Shown: in pieces, positions 1 to 11,400 of the stretch
Layout of the letters: the number at the start of each line of letters is the position of its first letter
How positions within the stretch are numbered: the stretch's first letter is position 1
NCBI GenBank assembly: GCA_003024175.1
Contig: MDYQ01000013.1
Location: 148,656 to 212,655, forward strand
Origin: Planoprotostelium fungivorum
Taxonomy: Eukaryota; Evosea; Variosea; Cavosteliida; Cavosteliaceae
Length of the DNA: 64,000 nt
Direction of reading: 5' to 3'
Translations under genes and position numbers: made by a program
Notes under the pieces: model-generated
Database searches by the model: none
Told to the model about the DNA's origin: nothing
Seen by the model: the letters and a program-made list of their open reading frames with translations, nothing else

Positions 1-335
1 TTTATTTATCTCTCTTTTATTCTTCATCTACACGAAGTGGGCTCCTTTTCTGTTGTCCTCCTCTTGATATGATCTTGTTCATTCTACCCTCTCTCCCTCT
101 GCAAGTGTATCCGAGAGCTACGTACATCTCAGCATTTCATGTGATATATTTCCAATCTTTTCGTCAGACCGGTTCTTCATCAGTTTCCAAGATTGCTCTC
201 ACCCTAAGCCTAATATAGTACACACTCGTAGGATGTTCATTCGAGTATAGAACAGACCAGTGAAAGAACGTGAGGAAGAAAAAAAGGGGAACGAGAAAAA
301 AAGGTCTTCCGATAAACTAAACGCGTCATCTGATC
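1..335. other. Upstream region of the glutaminyl-tRNA synthetase gene
   Basis: No coding feature is visible. The stretch is rich in C/T tracts and then A/G tracts just before the ATG at 336, so it probably holds the promoter and 5' UTR of the next gene. I see no clear TATA box. Confidence 0.4.
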
Positions 336-3300
336 ATGGCAACACCAGCGGAACAGTTGTTTTTAGAGAGTGGAATCGATGAGAGAAGAGCGAAGGAGAC
401 TCTGAAGAACCCCGCCCTCACTCAGGCACTGACATCGACCATCGAGCAGGTATGATCCAAGACAAATGACTCTTCGAACTGAACGTCTAACCATCGAAAG
501 GCCAAACAGTTGAACGAATCGACTTTGAAGACCAACATCAATCTGTATTACCAGGTATCCAAATCATATCGAAGAATCCATGGGCGGATCCTGATTGATA
601 CAGGTTGCCAGTACTCTCCCCGCCAACGCGAGCGCTCACCGTCCCATTCTCGTTCAGTACATTGCCGAGGGAAAGATCCACAAGAACAACATTGAACTCG
701 CCCTCAAGTACATCAAGAAGCTCGGCGCAGATGCTCTCGATACAAACGAATTAGACAAAGAAGCCGGTGTCGGTGAGTCCATACACGTCCATATACATTC
801 CATCGATCTCATCCTAACGTGAACTCATCCCTCTCACAGGTATCGTCGTGACGAAAGAAGACATCCAGAAGGCCGTCGCTGCCGTCATCGACGCCAATCG
901 TCCCCAGATGATCGAGCAGCGATACCGCTTCTTGACCGGCCCCCTTCTCGGCAAGCTGCGTGACACCAGCCCCATCAAGTTTGCCAACGCAAAGGATCTG
1001 AAAGATGAGTTCGATGCACAGATCTTGGCTCTCTTAGGCCCAAAGACAGACGCTGACAACGCGAAGCCCGCCAAGGTGGGATCTTTCTCCGATTATTCTC
1101 GGAATATTCTGCGAATGAACTCTGTGCATCTGACCTACCAGAATTTTCTCAGAATTTACTCTGATATTTCGTAGAAAGAGGCTCCCGCCAAACCTGCCCC
1201 CAAGCCCGAGGCCGCCGCCGTCGCCGCCGCTCACGAGGAGAAGGTGATCCGTCTACACCGTTGTAGATCGTCGAAATTGACGAAAATAGGTCGAAGAGGC
1301 GAAGGAGTTGGTGAGATTCCCTGAGCCCCACGAGAACAAGCAGGCTAAGCCAGAGCTGTTGGCAGAGCATTTAAAGAGGACAAACGGTGTCGTCGTCACT
1401 CGTTTTCCACCGGAGCCTAATGTGAGAGACTTCGTGTGGCACTTTACCTTTCACGACGATCATCACCACGACACATCATGATGACGTCATCACTTTGAAA
1501 TTCGAGAGAAAACTCATTCTGACAGGGATTCCTTCATTTGGGACACGCCAAGAGCATGAACCTCAACTTCTCCTACGCGAAGAAATTCAACGGCTACACT
1601 TACTTGCGTTTTGACGATACCAACCCCGAGGCCGAGAAGATCGAATACATCAACGCCATCAAAGACGTAAGACGAAATTTCACCCGAATTTCCCTCACAC
1701 CGTGTAGGACGTCGCCTGGATGGGTCACAAGCCAGCTCACGTGACCCACGCGAGCGAATACTTTGACAAGTTGTACGAGTTGGCCGTGGAACTCATCAAG
1801 AGAGGAAAGGCATACGTTTGCCACCAGGTCGCCGACGAGATCAAGAAGGGGTGAGTCATCTTTCCATCTACTGTGATGACGTATGATGACGTGTACAGGC
1901 GTCAGGATCGTACCGATTCACCATGGAGAGATCGTCCCGTGGAGGAGAATCTGAGACTGTTTGAAGACATGAAGAACGGAAAGTTCAAGGAGGGAGAGGC
2001 CATCTTGAGAATGAAGCAGGACATGAAGTCAGAGAATCCAGTCATGCGTGACCTCATCGCTTACCGCATCAAGTGAGATATGCTTCTCTCCTCGAATCTA
2101 TTTTCCCGCCATTTCTCCGTTTACCCTTAAATCTCATTTTGGCGGGAAATTTTCCCGCGCGATTTTTTTCGGAGAATTTTCTCTCACCCTCTGACAGGTA
2201 CACACCACACCCCCACGTTGGAGACAAATGGGTCATCTATCCCTCGTACGACTACACTCACTGTCTCAACGATTCGCTGGAAGACATCACTCACTCCCTC
2301 TGCACCCTGGAGTTTGAGAGAAGGAGAGAGTCTTACAACTGGCTCGTGGACGTTCTCGGTCTGTACCGTCCTCTCGTTTGGGAGTGCAGTCGATTGAACG
2401 TGACGCACGTCGTGCTGTCGAAGAGAAAGTTGATCAAGTTGGTCGACGGAAGTGAGTGATCGCATCATCCGACTCATCACATGATATCATCATCCAGACA
2501 TCAACACAATCACTTTCATACCATTCTCACGATATCGTCATCATCCATCATCATCCATCATCATCATCCATCATCATCCATCATCATCCATCATCATCCA
2601 TCATCATCCATCATCATCCATCATCATCCATCATCATCCATCATCATCCATCATCATCATCCATCATCATCTCGACATCATCCATCATCATCTCGACATC
2701 ATCCATCATCATCCATCATCATCCATCATCATCCATCATCATCCATCATCATCATCCATCATCATCTCGACATCATCCATCATCATCTCGACATCATCCA
2801 TCATCATCCATCATCATCCATCATCATCATCTCGACATCATCCATCATCATCATCCATCATCATCCATCATCATCCATCATCATCCATCATCATCATCTC
2901 GACATCATCCATCATCATCTCGACATCATCCATCATCATCTCGACATCATGATGATGACGACACTCACCCATCTCAGAGTTTGTCAGCGGTTGGGACGAT
3001 CCCCGCATGCCCACCATCCGTGGACTGAGAAGAAGAGGTTACACTCCCACCGCCATCAACGACTTTTGCAACCGTGTCGGAGTCACGCGAACGGAGAATT
3101 TGATCGCGTACGAGATGCTGGAGCAGTGCATCAGAGAAGACTTGGACCTCTCCGTTCACAGGGCTATGGTCGTGTTGGATCCCATCAAGGTACGTTTTAT
3201 TTCATTTGATTTCGTTTTATCCTCTCGTGTGGCGATGGACTCGAATCGTGAAAATTTTCTTTTCTGTGTCTCTTTTTTCTTCGAATGTTGACCAATGCGC

Positions 3301-4546
3301 AATATCTGCTTTTACAAATGGAACACTCACCACTTGCATCACCATCATCACCATCATCACCTTCCGATCTTTAGACATTCATCATTCAACAGGTCACCTT
3401 CACAAATTTCACCGGAGAAGACAGAAAGGTCACCGTACCCAACCACCCCCGCGACCCTACCAAGGGCACCCACGATCTCGTATTCTCCAATGTCATCTAC
3501 ATCGAGAGGGCAGATTTCAGGTTAGAAGAGCTGAAGGGCTACAAGCGGCTCGTACTGGGCAAGTCCGTTGGACTCAGCCACGCCGGGTTCTTGGTTCACG
3601 CGAAGGACGTGAAGAAGGACGGAGAGGGTGGGGGAGGCCGGAGTGGCGGGTTGTAGATTGACGGGGGGTAGGTAACGTGACGGAGATTCTCGCGGAGATC
3701 GAGTACCAGCCGGCGAAGAAACCTGCTGCGTTCATCCATTGGGTCAGCGCAAAGAGTGGAACTACACCCGCTACTGCCGAGGTATTTTATTCTATTTTAT
3801 TCTCTCTCTCCTGTCTTCACATTTGATCTCTGTAGGATTCTATTCTTCTTATTTTTTCCTTCTTTGTTTTTCTCTAATTTTTCCCTTCTTTGCTTCTCTC
3901 TCATTTTATTTCTTTTTTATTCATCTCCTGCATCGTCCCATTCATTTCGAAAAATAGCATACCATCTCATTTTATTCTATTTTATTCCTCTAGCGCTTGA
4001 AACTCACGTGACGACAGGTGAGACTGTACGACAAACTGTTCAAGTCTCCCACACTGGCTGCCTACAAGGAAGAGAAGAACAAGTGGTCCACCAGCGGAAA
4101 GACTGCTGCCCCTGCCGAGGACGTTGATGAGGTTGAGGAGGGAGAAGAAGAGGACAAGGCGGAGGATAAGGACAAGTGGCTGGCCGATCTCAACCCCGAT
4201 TCTCTCAAGATCGTCACTGCTTACGTCGATGAGTCCATCGCTGGTGAGTCACATCTCTTTGTCATCACACTTCAACATCATCGACCACATCATCACTTTA
4301 TGACATCACACATCATCAATCACACCTCACATCATCAACACCATCAACACAATCACATCATCATTACATCAACATCACATCTCTTCCATACACGTGATGT
4401 CGATCTGACGATGTTGTCCAGACGTCAAGGAGGGTCACAGAGTGCAGTTTGAGAGAAACGGCTACTTTGTGGTGGATAGGGAGGTCACCTCTGAAGGCAG
4501 ACCCGTCTGGAACCGCACCGTCAGTCTTAAGGAAACAAAGTGGTAA
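336..4546 (+). CDS. QARS1: Cytosolic glutaminyl-tRNA synthetase, 15 exons
   Basis: Class I aminoacyl-tRNA synthetase that charges tRNA-Gln with glutamine in the cytosol. The first ~190 codons match the eukaryotic GlnRS N-terminal RNA-binding domains. A linker then leads to the catalytic core, with the HIGH-type motif FLHLGHAKS (exon from 1526), RFDDTNPE, and the KMSKS-type VLSKRKL just before 2451. The C-terminal beta-barrel anticodon-binding region ends [12 protein letters not shown]. Exons as read: 336-449, 501-554, 604-772, 840-1075, 1175-1243, 1290-1421, 1526-1666, 1708-1850, 1899-2072, 2198-2451, 2978-3189, 3393-3627, 3672-3781, 4018-4243, 4422-4546. Frame is kept across every junction and the gene looks intact. 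Two introns carry the CTACAAC/GTTGTAG motif, and one holds a 400-nt CATCATC minisatellite. An acidic insert ([11 protein letters not shown]) lies near the C-terminus. Confidence 0.95.
1244..1289 (+). repeat. 46-nt intron carrying the palindromic CTACA..TGTAG motif
   Basis: Intron of the GlnRS gene. Positions 1251-1268 read GTCTACACCGTTGTAGAT, a near-perfect inverted repeat. The same motif recurs in introns of unrelated genes at 8694, 10924, 21280, 39758 and 41317. Confidence 0.75.
2530..2953. repeat. CATCATC minisatellite inside a GlnRS intron
   Basis: About 420 nt of CATCATC(CATCATC)n, broken at intervals by CTCGACATCATC. It fills the intron 2452-2977, which lies between the KMSKS exon and the exon coding [10 protein letters not shown]. 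The long Ser/His/Ile open frames here are repeat artefacts. This intron is about ten times longer than most others in the gene. Confidence 0.9.
3628..3671 (+). repeat. 44-nt intron with GGCGGGTTGTAG motif
   Basis: GlnRS intron with GGCGGGTTGTAG at 3645-3656, the reverse complement of the CTACAACCCGCC form found in other genes at 10590, 21119, 42640 and 50819. Splicing here joins KKDGEG to NVTEILAEI in frame. Confidence 0.7.
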
Positions 4547-4784
4547 ATCACGAAATAGATTTGTTTTATTCCACTCTCAGCGTCGTCATCATCGTCTCAT
4601 GTTCTTGATTGTTAGAGGAGCACGAGTGTGTCTTATGTAATCGATAGAAGTGATATTGTCTAAATGTGACGGGAATGCCGCGCTGGCATCTGCCCTGAAG
4701 GCATATATGTTTGGTGTCAATGTCGTGTCTGTCAAGAACATGTGGCACAGAAACAACATCAGACACATCCAAACCGACCGGGCA

Positions 4785-5819
4785 ATGAGAGCCGCACTTC
4801 TCCTCCTCGCTCTTTGCTTCTTCGGTGATCCGTTACATCCGACGGACATGGTCTGATCTTTTCACAGCTGTGGCATCTTCTAGATGGGCACCCAAAGCGA
4901 AGGGAACCTTCCACATTCAGTATGTGGGAACCATCAACACCAATCACTCGGTAGAGGTACAGCCAATCGCTCCATGTGACGAAAATGGATTGACGGTATC
5001 CACAGGCCTATGATATCGACATGGAAGCCGACGCAAAGATCTTCTCCCAGTTGAAGAAGAACGGAAAGAAGATCATCTGCTACTTCAGGTAACACTAATC
5101 GATGCGACATTTCCAATCTACCCTACCGTTCCAATCTGACATTCTTTCAGCGCTGGAAGCTGGGAGAACTATCGCAGTGACGCCAAAGACTTCCCCCAGA
5201 GTGTCTTAGGAAAGATCATGGACGGTTGGCCAGACGAGAAGTGGCTCGACATTCGTCAGATTGATGTCCTCTCTAAGATCATGGGAGCCCGTCTGGACAA
5301 GGCCAAGTGGGTCTTCCATTCACCATCGGTCTGATTCTCATCTTCTATAGAGCCAAGGGATGTGATGCAGTCGATCCTGATAACTCAGACGGCTATAACA
5401 ACGACTCTGGTTTCCCTCTTAAGGGTTCCGACCAGATCAAATACAACAAGATGATCGCTGCCGCCGCTCACGCTCGCAACATGAGCGTCGGGCTTAAGAA
5501 TGACATCGATCAGATCCCCGATCTCGTGGGCAGCTATGACTTTGCCGTCAACGAGCAGTGTCACGAGTACAGCGAGTGCGGTGGTTACGATGCTTTCATC
5601 TCAGGTAAATCACTCATGGATCGATCGTCATATAGTCACATGAGAAACACCATCAGCTAACAGAGAGTAGCCGACAAGCCCGTCTATAACATCGAATACA
5701 AAAAGAAGCCCGCTTCTTTCTGCAAGGCTGCCAACAAGCAGGGACTGAGTGGACAATACAAGAAGTTGAGTTTGGATGGCACCACGAACGACTGTATGTC
5801 TGGAGCCTCTTGGAAGTAA
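4785..5819 (+). CDS. Secreted GH114-type glycosidase (endo-polygalactosaminidase-like), 6 exons
   Basis: Predicted extracellular TIM-barrel glycosidase of the GH114 / DUF297 type, a family linked to alpha-1,4-polygalactosaminidase activity. The signal peptide is MRAALLLLALCFFG. The family pattern is clear: KIICYFSAGSWENYR, then GCDAVDPDNSDGYNNDSG, then GLKNDIDQIP and FAVNEQCHEYSECGGY. Exons as read: 4785-4824, 4868-4956, 5006-5088, 5151-5306, 5351-5604, 5671-5819. The ATG at 4785 is chosen because it opens directly into the signal peptide. Cysteines in the mature part suit a secreted protein. Substrate is inferred from the family only. Confidence 0.85.
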
Positions 5820-6081
5820 CTCTTTTGTCACACTATCAACCGATAAATCGGATTTTGAAGTAGATTAAATCATTTTATTCTATTTTATTTCAATGATATG
5901 TTGTGCTTTGATTCATCATCATGCACGAACGATCAGCCGTAATGAACAGAGCTCTCTTTACATCAGTTCATTTACCTCAAATTCATTTGACGTGTCTCTC
6001 ATCACATCTCACCGTGATCGACCCCCAGATCTGGCTGGCTCAGTCATGATTGAAATACAATAAAAAGTTGAAATACAATGT
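5820..6081. other. Convergent intergenic spacer with ATTTTATT tract
   Basis: Short spacer between two convergent genes. It holds ATTTTATTCTATTTTATT near 5872, the same tract seen in many introns of the window. It may serve 3' end formation here. No gene is seen. Confidence 0.4.
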
Positions 6082-7006
6082 TTACAATCTATTCGAAATC
6101 TCGTCACGACCACTGACACTCCACCGCCTCAAGTTGAAGATGGAAGGTGTTCTCTTCAGCCACCTGTGGTTCAAGACTTCCTTCATGGTCGGTCGAGCCA
6201 TCGGCTTGAGTTTTTTCCCTCGCATCAGCACTGACGTCGATGTCTTTCGGCCAATACACATCTGGACTGACTCTCGTGCGTTGCACTTGTGCTGGATCGA
6301 ATGGAAGACATCCAGTGAGAAGGATGTGAAGGATGATGCCTAACGACCAAACGTCTGAGCATGATGGCTCGAAAGGCATGTTGCGCCAGACTTCAGGTGA
6401 CGCATAGTCGGCCGATCCACTGAACTGATGACAGAGACCGAGAGTTTTTGCGGCCAGTCCAAAGTCGATGAGAGTGAGGTGACCGTCCTTGCCGACCATA
6501 ATGTTCTCTGGCTTGATGTCCAAGTGAGCGATGCCTTGTCTGTGACTGTGCTCTAAACCTTTCTACATGTTAGATCAAGTTGAAGATGAAAGTAGATGAG
6601 ATGAGTCACCTCTTGCTACACCCTTGAACATCTTCTTCGCTCTGCTCTCTGTTTAGTGTTCCTGTGAGTTCTTCTGCAGACAATCGTAGAGGTTGCAGCC
6701 TTTGACGACGTCCATGACGAGGCAGTGGTCTGTGGCCGTGTCGAAAGAGCCTCTCATGCGGACCAGGTTGGGATGCTTCAACTTCATGCCAAAGTCAAAC
6801 TCTCTTCGAGCCATGCCCTCTGTACTGCGAGACGGTGTCTTTGTCATCGTCTTCAAGACGACGTCGGTAGCTCCCACAGTGGCATGGAATACCCTTCCGT
6901 AGCCACCTGCAGCATCGTCAGTCGTCATGTTGCAGTGATGGTGACGTCTCGTACCCTCTCCAATTCTCTCTCCTATCTCCAGTGTGCTGTGATCTGTCTG
7001 TCTCAT
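6082..7006 (-). pseudogene. Ser/Thr protein kinase (CAMK-like) with two disabling lesions
   Basis: Reads on the minus strand as a protein kinase domain: glycine loop GEGGYGRVF (across intron 6907-6954), VVLK, catalytic HLDIKPEN, DFG (LIDFGLAA), APE-type YASPEV, then DVWSLGIILHILLTG. HLDIKPEN suits a CAMK-type kinase. Exons: 7006-6955, 6906-6610, 6558 to the end; intron 6559-6609. Two problems are visible. An in-frame TAA at 6653-6655 sits between QKNSQEH and TESRAKKMFKG, where a sense codon is expected. A run of six A in the coding strand near 6210 shifts the frame just before RPTMKEVLNHRWL, which is read only in the other frame and ends at 6082-6084. Unshifted, the frame stops at 6104. Either a recent pseudogene or sequence errors; the rest of the domain is well conserved. 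Confidence 0.75.
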
Positions 7007-8463
7007 CTTCGGACTGTGTTGTCTGTTGTGTGGTGTGTGGGTTTATGCACGGTAGTCGCTCATAAGCGGTTTCCATGGACATCACCAGGGGTGTTCTTAC
7101 AGAGACAGCTGGGATCCACGACTGCACTTTGTACTGACGTGCTCCTTCGCAAAGTGCAGTGCAATCTACTTGTTAGTAAGAATCTGGGCCATCGTTTCAT
7201 CAAAACATGATCGGACTCTCCGACGTTCAATTCGTTTCCCAGAGTCTCACCCCCCGAGCGCCCCCAGCTGCCTGAATTGGTGACTTCTCGTTGAAAACTA
7301 ACGTTGAGGCTCTTGCGATAGGTCGCCAAACTGTCTTTTTGGGTTACTTGGTGTGGCTAAGTGGTTCGTGAAATAGATCTGTTGACCTTAGTACCGTTCG
7401 CAGTTCGATAATCGCATATCTAAATTTTTGCTGCACCTGTCAAAAGTGGGACATAACGAAATCTGCAGGGAAATCGTGTTCACGATTGTAGAGATGTCTT
7501 TCTGAGAAAAATCTCTCCTACGGAGCGAGCGAGTACGTATGTTACGTACCATCGCAATCCACACCATGGACTCAGGAGCACATTCGTGAACAACCTATGT
7601 ATACAATCAAGCTCATTCTCGGTCAGCCTAGCTGAGAGACAGTCATGCTGTGAGAGGGGAGAGACATAGCAGAGAGAGATATAGAGGAAGAGAGTGCGAG
7701 CTGACGATGTGCAGGTGTTGAATACGAAAAGATCGAGTGAAAAAGGCGGGAAAAGAATTGGAACAAGCTCTAGAAGAGGAAGCCCGACAACATCACCCTA
7801 TCTGAAGAAGATAAAGAAGTAGACATTGTGGTCGTCTTGTCTATTGTCCGAACGGCTTGTGGCTGCTTCTGCGTCAACGGAGTCTTGATGTTCTACAAAC
7901 AGCCAATTATATTGATGGAAATCAAGCCCAAAAATGGTTATCCACCGCGATTGCCATGGCGAACCGCAAACTCCGACGCTTCCGAGAGAGGAACTGATGA
8001 TGTAACTCCGCATCTCTTCATCTTATGCACGATCCTCCTTCTCCGCCTCTTGTCTTTGGTGTAAGGGAAGAAGTGGATGCCCCACCCATTCTACATCACA
8101 CGTCTCACTTGATTTCGCCATTTTTCGTGGATGATCCCACTGTGAAGAAACGCCCAAAAGAGCAGGATTACCACTGAGAAGCTCATGAAACCAGCAGCAG
8201 TATATCAAGTGGTTCTCTATCATATTCAGAACCGAGATGGAATATTCACATCACGATCGTCGAGTGTGATGCATCACACAGATCATCGAATGGCATCACA
8301 CGCACAGAAGAAGAAACAACATCTCGACTACAGAAATCCTTCCTTTCTCTTCTTACGATACACTTTTCTCTCATCCGTGACCCTTCGTCTCATCATCTTC
8401 TACGTCACTTGGTCCATGTAGTCTCTCCGCTGTGCAAGTTTGTTCCTCAACTCCGATCCGTCA
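7007..8463. other. Gene-poor stretch, possible unrecognised minus-strand gene
   Basis: No confident gene. On the minus strand at about 8000-8200 there is a hydrophobic segment (SFSVVILLFWAFLHSG) followed by a basic stretch (KDKRRRRRIVHKMK), which could be exons of a small membrane protein. I could not build a continuous model with ordinary introns. 7330-7800 shows nothing. Confidence 0.3.
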
Positions 8464-11400
8464 TCATCTTCTGTCTGTGACGTCGTCTTCCGCAGAGTGG
8501 CCGTAGAAACGGACCTCCCTGAATAAAAGTGAATAAAAGTCGATTTCTCCTGTTTTTCGTGACACTATGACAACTGCGTGAACGGATTTGGGACGTAAAG
8601 TTCACCTTGCGTCCCAAATTTGTTTCTGTTCGGCCGCGTCGGCGATCTGACTGTTCCGTGGGCAGGTTGTACACCTCCCAAAGTCAGCTCCATCTACAAC
8701 GTTGTAGACGGATGAACTCACTGTGTTTCTGTGGTGGTCTCCTCGTTTGATTCGTCACCGCAGAAGGTCCAGTGTCTTTCTCTCTCTGTCTCACGGCAGC
8801 CTTCACACCTCCTTCCTCGTTGTAGAACGACGCATTCATCTGTACTCTTCCCGTGGGAACAGTGTTGACGGGAGGTACGTACGAGGTTACGCTCGCGGCG
8901 TACGTCTTCACGTCGGGTGTTACGTCTGGCGCATTTTCTTGTCCTTCTGGGTCACCTCCGGTGGCGTCCGGGATGGGTCCGTGTCCATCTGGGTCCACAC
9001 CGATTTCCGTTACGTTGACAGGTGTCAGATTGACATGTGTCACTACAGTCGGTTGCTCTCTTTGTGGCTGCGGTGGCCTCGGTGGTCTCGGTGTAGTCGG
9101 TCTCGCCCCGGCAGGTTGTAGTGGAGGTGAGGAATGGGGCTGCGGCGTACTCGGTAGCGGCCGGCCCACGTTGGCGGATTTTTCCGCGTCACGTCTGAGT
9201 GTACCACGGTTGGGCAGTTGAGGTGGAGTGTCTGGGCGAGGAGCAGGTGATAGAGATCTCGTCTGTTCTTTCTGTCGTGCGGCTTCGTTGTTCCTGTCTG
9301 GGTCAGGAGGATTCAAAGTGAGAGTGAAGGTGTGGGATATCGATAGGGGGTAGGGTGATGGATGTGATGATGTGATGATGAGATGATGAGATGATGGTAT
9401 GGTTGTGATGATGAGATAGATGAGGTAGATGTGATGATGATGTGCATGATGTGTGGTGATGTGCATGATGTGCATGATGGATGATAGGATGGATGTGATG
9501 GTGCATGCGTGATGATGAGATGTTGGATGTGTCACGATGAACATCACTCGGTGCGAGGATGACACAACGATCGAATTCGAATCTCTGCGAAATTTCACTC
9601 ACTTTGCCGTGTGGGTCATGCTGACGAGATCGTTGTAGAGATTCTTCGTCCTCGCAGGTCTCGCCGGTGGTCCCGGCTTGGCCGCCTCCTCTTCCGTCCC
9701 AATATTTTGTGCCGTCCCAATGTTTTGCGACGGCGGTGTTGGCGGTGGTGGATGGCTCGGTGGTAAGCTGAAAGGCACGAGGGGTGACGAATGTGAATGA
9801 TCACGGTTCATGATGAGGTGATCGTCAGATGATCTAGACAACACACTGTCTCTCGTTTTTCTCAGAACTTCTTTCGGTGGAATGTTTAGAGAAGGCCGTG
9901 ACGCGTGTTGGGAGTGGATTGCGATGGTGGCGTGGGGTTTTCGCTGAGAGGTGGTGAGATGGCGGGTTGTAGATGGACTCACGTCGGCTTTGGGGGTGGT
10001 GGGCACCGATAGGACTCGTGTGTCGCTGGCTTCACCGTGTTGCAATCTTCTCTTCAACTGAAAAAAAAAGTTGAGAATTTTTTAATAGGTTAGAATTTTT
10101 CTTTCGTCAAAAAAAGTCGTGAAACAGAATTTCATCGGTACACAATGGATGATCTCGTTGTAGATGAATTTTTCTCAGAATCTTCACCTCCATCATCATG
10201 TTCTCCGACACTACACCTCTGACGGGTGTCTTCTCTAACACGACGCTTAGGTCCCTGATGACTGGCTTATTGTTCGGTTGTGTCGTTGTAGACGAAGCAG
10301 TCGATTTTCTCTCCAGCATGTTTCGAATGAAATGTTTGACCGAGGTTGCCGTGGTGATGCGAGATGTCTCCGGTGACATCTATTTGGGTCAGATTTGGGA
10401 CTCATTTGAGACGAAAAGATGTCGAGAATTTTTTCTGATGATCATCTCATCTGGATGGAAAATGTCGTTGCAGATGGATATTGGGACCCCGCGCGAAATT
10501 TGGGACTCACCACAGAGTCCGAACTATTCGTCGCCGTGACATTTCTCGTCCGATCCACGTCCAAACTCGCCCGCGCTGTTTCCGTCAATCTACAACCCGC
10601 CGTTCCGAATTCCTACCTCGGTCCGAAGTCGGGTCCGAATCTTTCCGAGTCGTATTCTTTCGGAAATTTTGGATTCCACCTATGATGGAGCTGATGGCCC
10701 CCGTCTCTTGCTGATGTTCCGCCTGCATCGCCATCTCTTGCGTGAAATGTTCGGCTTCCCGCTCGAATTGGACCAACTGCTCGGTTTGGTTCTCTATGCC
10801 CAATATGAATTGATGGTACATCTGACAGTCTTTGAAATTGAAGAGAAACTGTAGAGGTGAGAAGTACATCACGAAAAGGCTCGAGGTAAAAAAAGAAAAA
10901 AAGTCCGTGTACACGTTATCGATCTACAACGATGTAGACGACACACCTTCTGAATACTCTTCGGTTGTTCGTTCTCGAACGCCTCCCGATTGAAACTCGA
11001 TTTTCCAGTCTGACCTCCCACCTTGTGGTCTCTCACTCTACCGACAATGTTCAACCAAAATCGCAGCATTGCCTTCTGTGTCGCCTCCGTGTCGAACGTT
11101 GCGGGACTCGTACACTCTGGGGGAGGTGAGGGAGTGGCGGGTTGTAGATGGACTCACTCTTGGCGGAGACTCGCAGGGGTTTGAGCGCGGATTTCAGTTG
11201 GTTGACGGCGTGGGGGGGTAACATGGACACGTCATTGTTGAACGCTTCGTTCGCGTGGACTCTGTCGATATTTCAGTGAAATTTCATCGTGGAAAAAGGG
11301 CGGGAGATCTTTCATCGCCGCGTGCGGGGAAAATGGCGGGAAAATCCAAACGGTGATACAAAAAAAATGGCGGGAACGCACCTTCCACCGTCTAGATCTA

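Noticed and set aside
2530-2953. CRISPR-like array
   Set aside because: There are no constant repeats separated by unique spacers; it is a simple minisatellite in a eukaryotic intron.
2456-3209. Long plus-strand frames rich in Ser, His and Ile
   Set aside because: They are read-through of the CATCATC minisatellite inside a GlnRS intron; flanking exons join in frame without them.
8723-9221. Plus-strand frames rich in Gly, Cys and Ser
   Set aside because: They are the antisense of the Pro-rich tail of the DENN gene.
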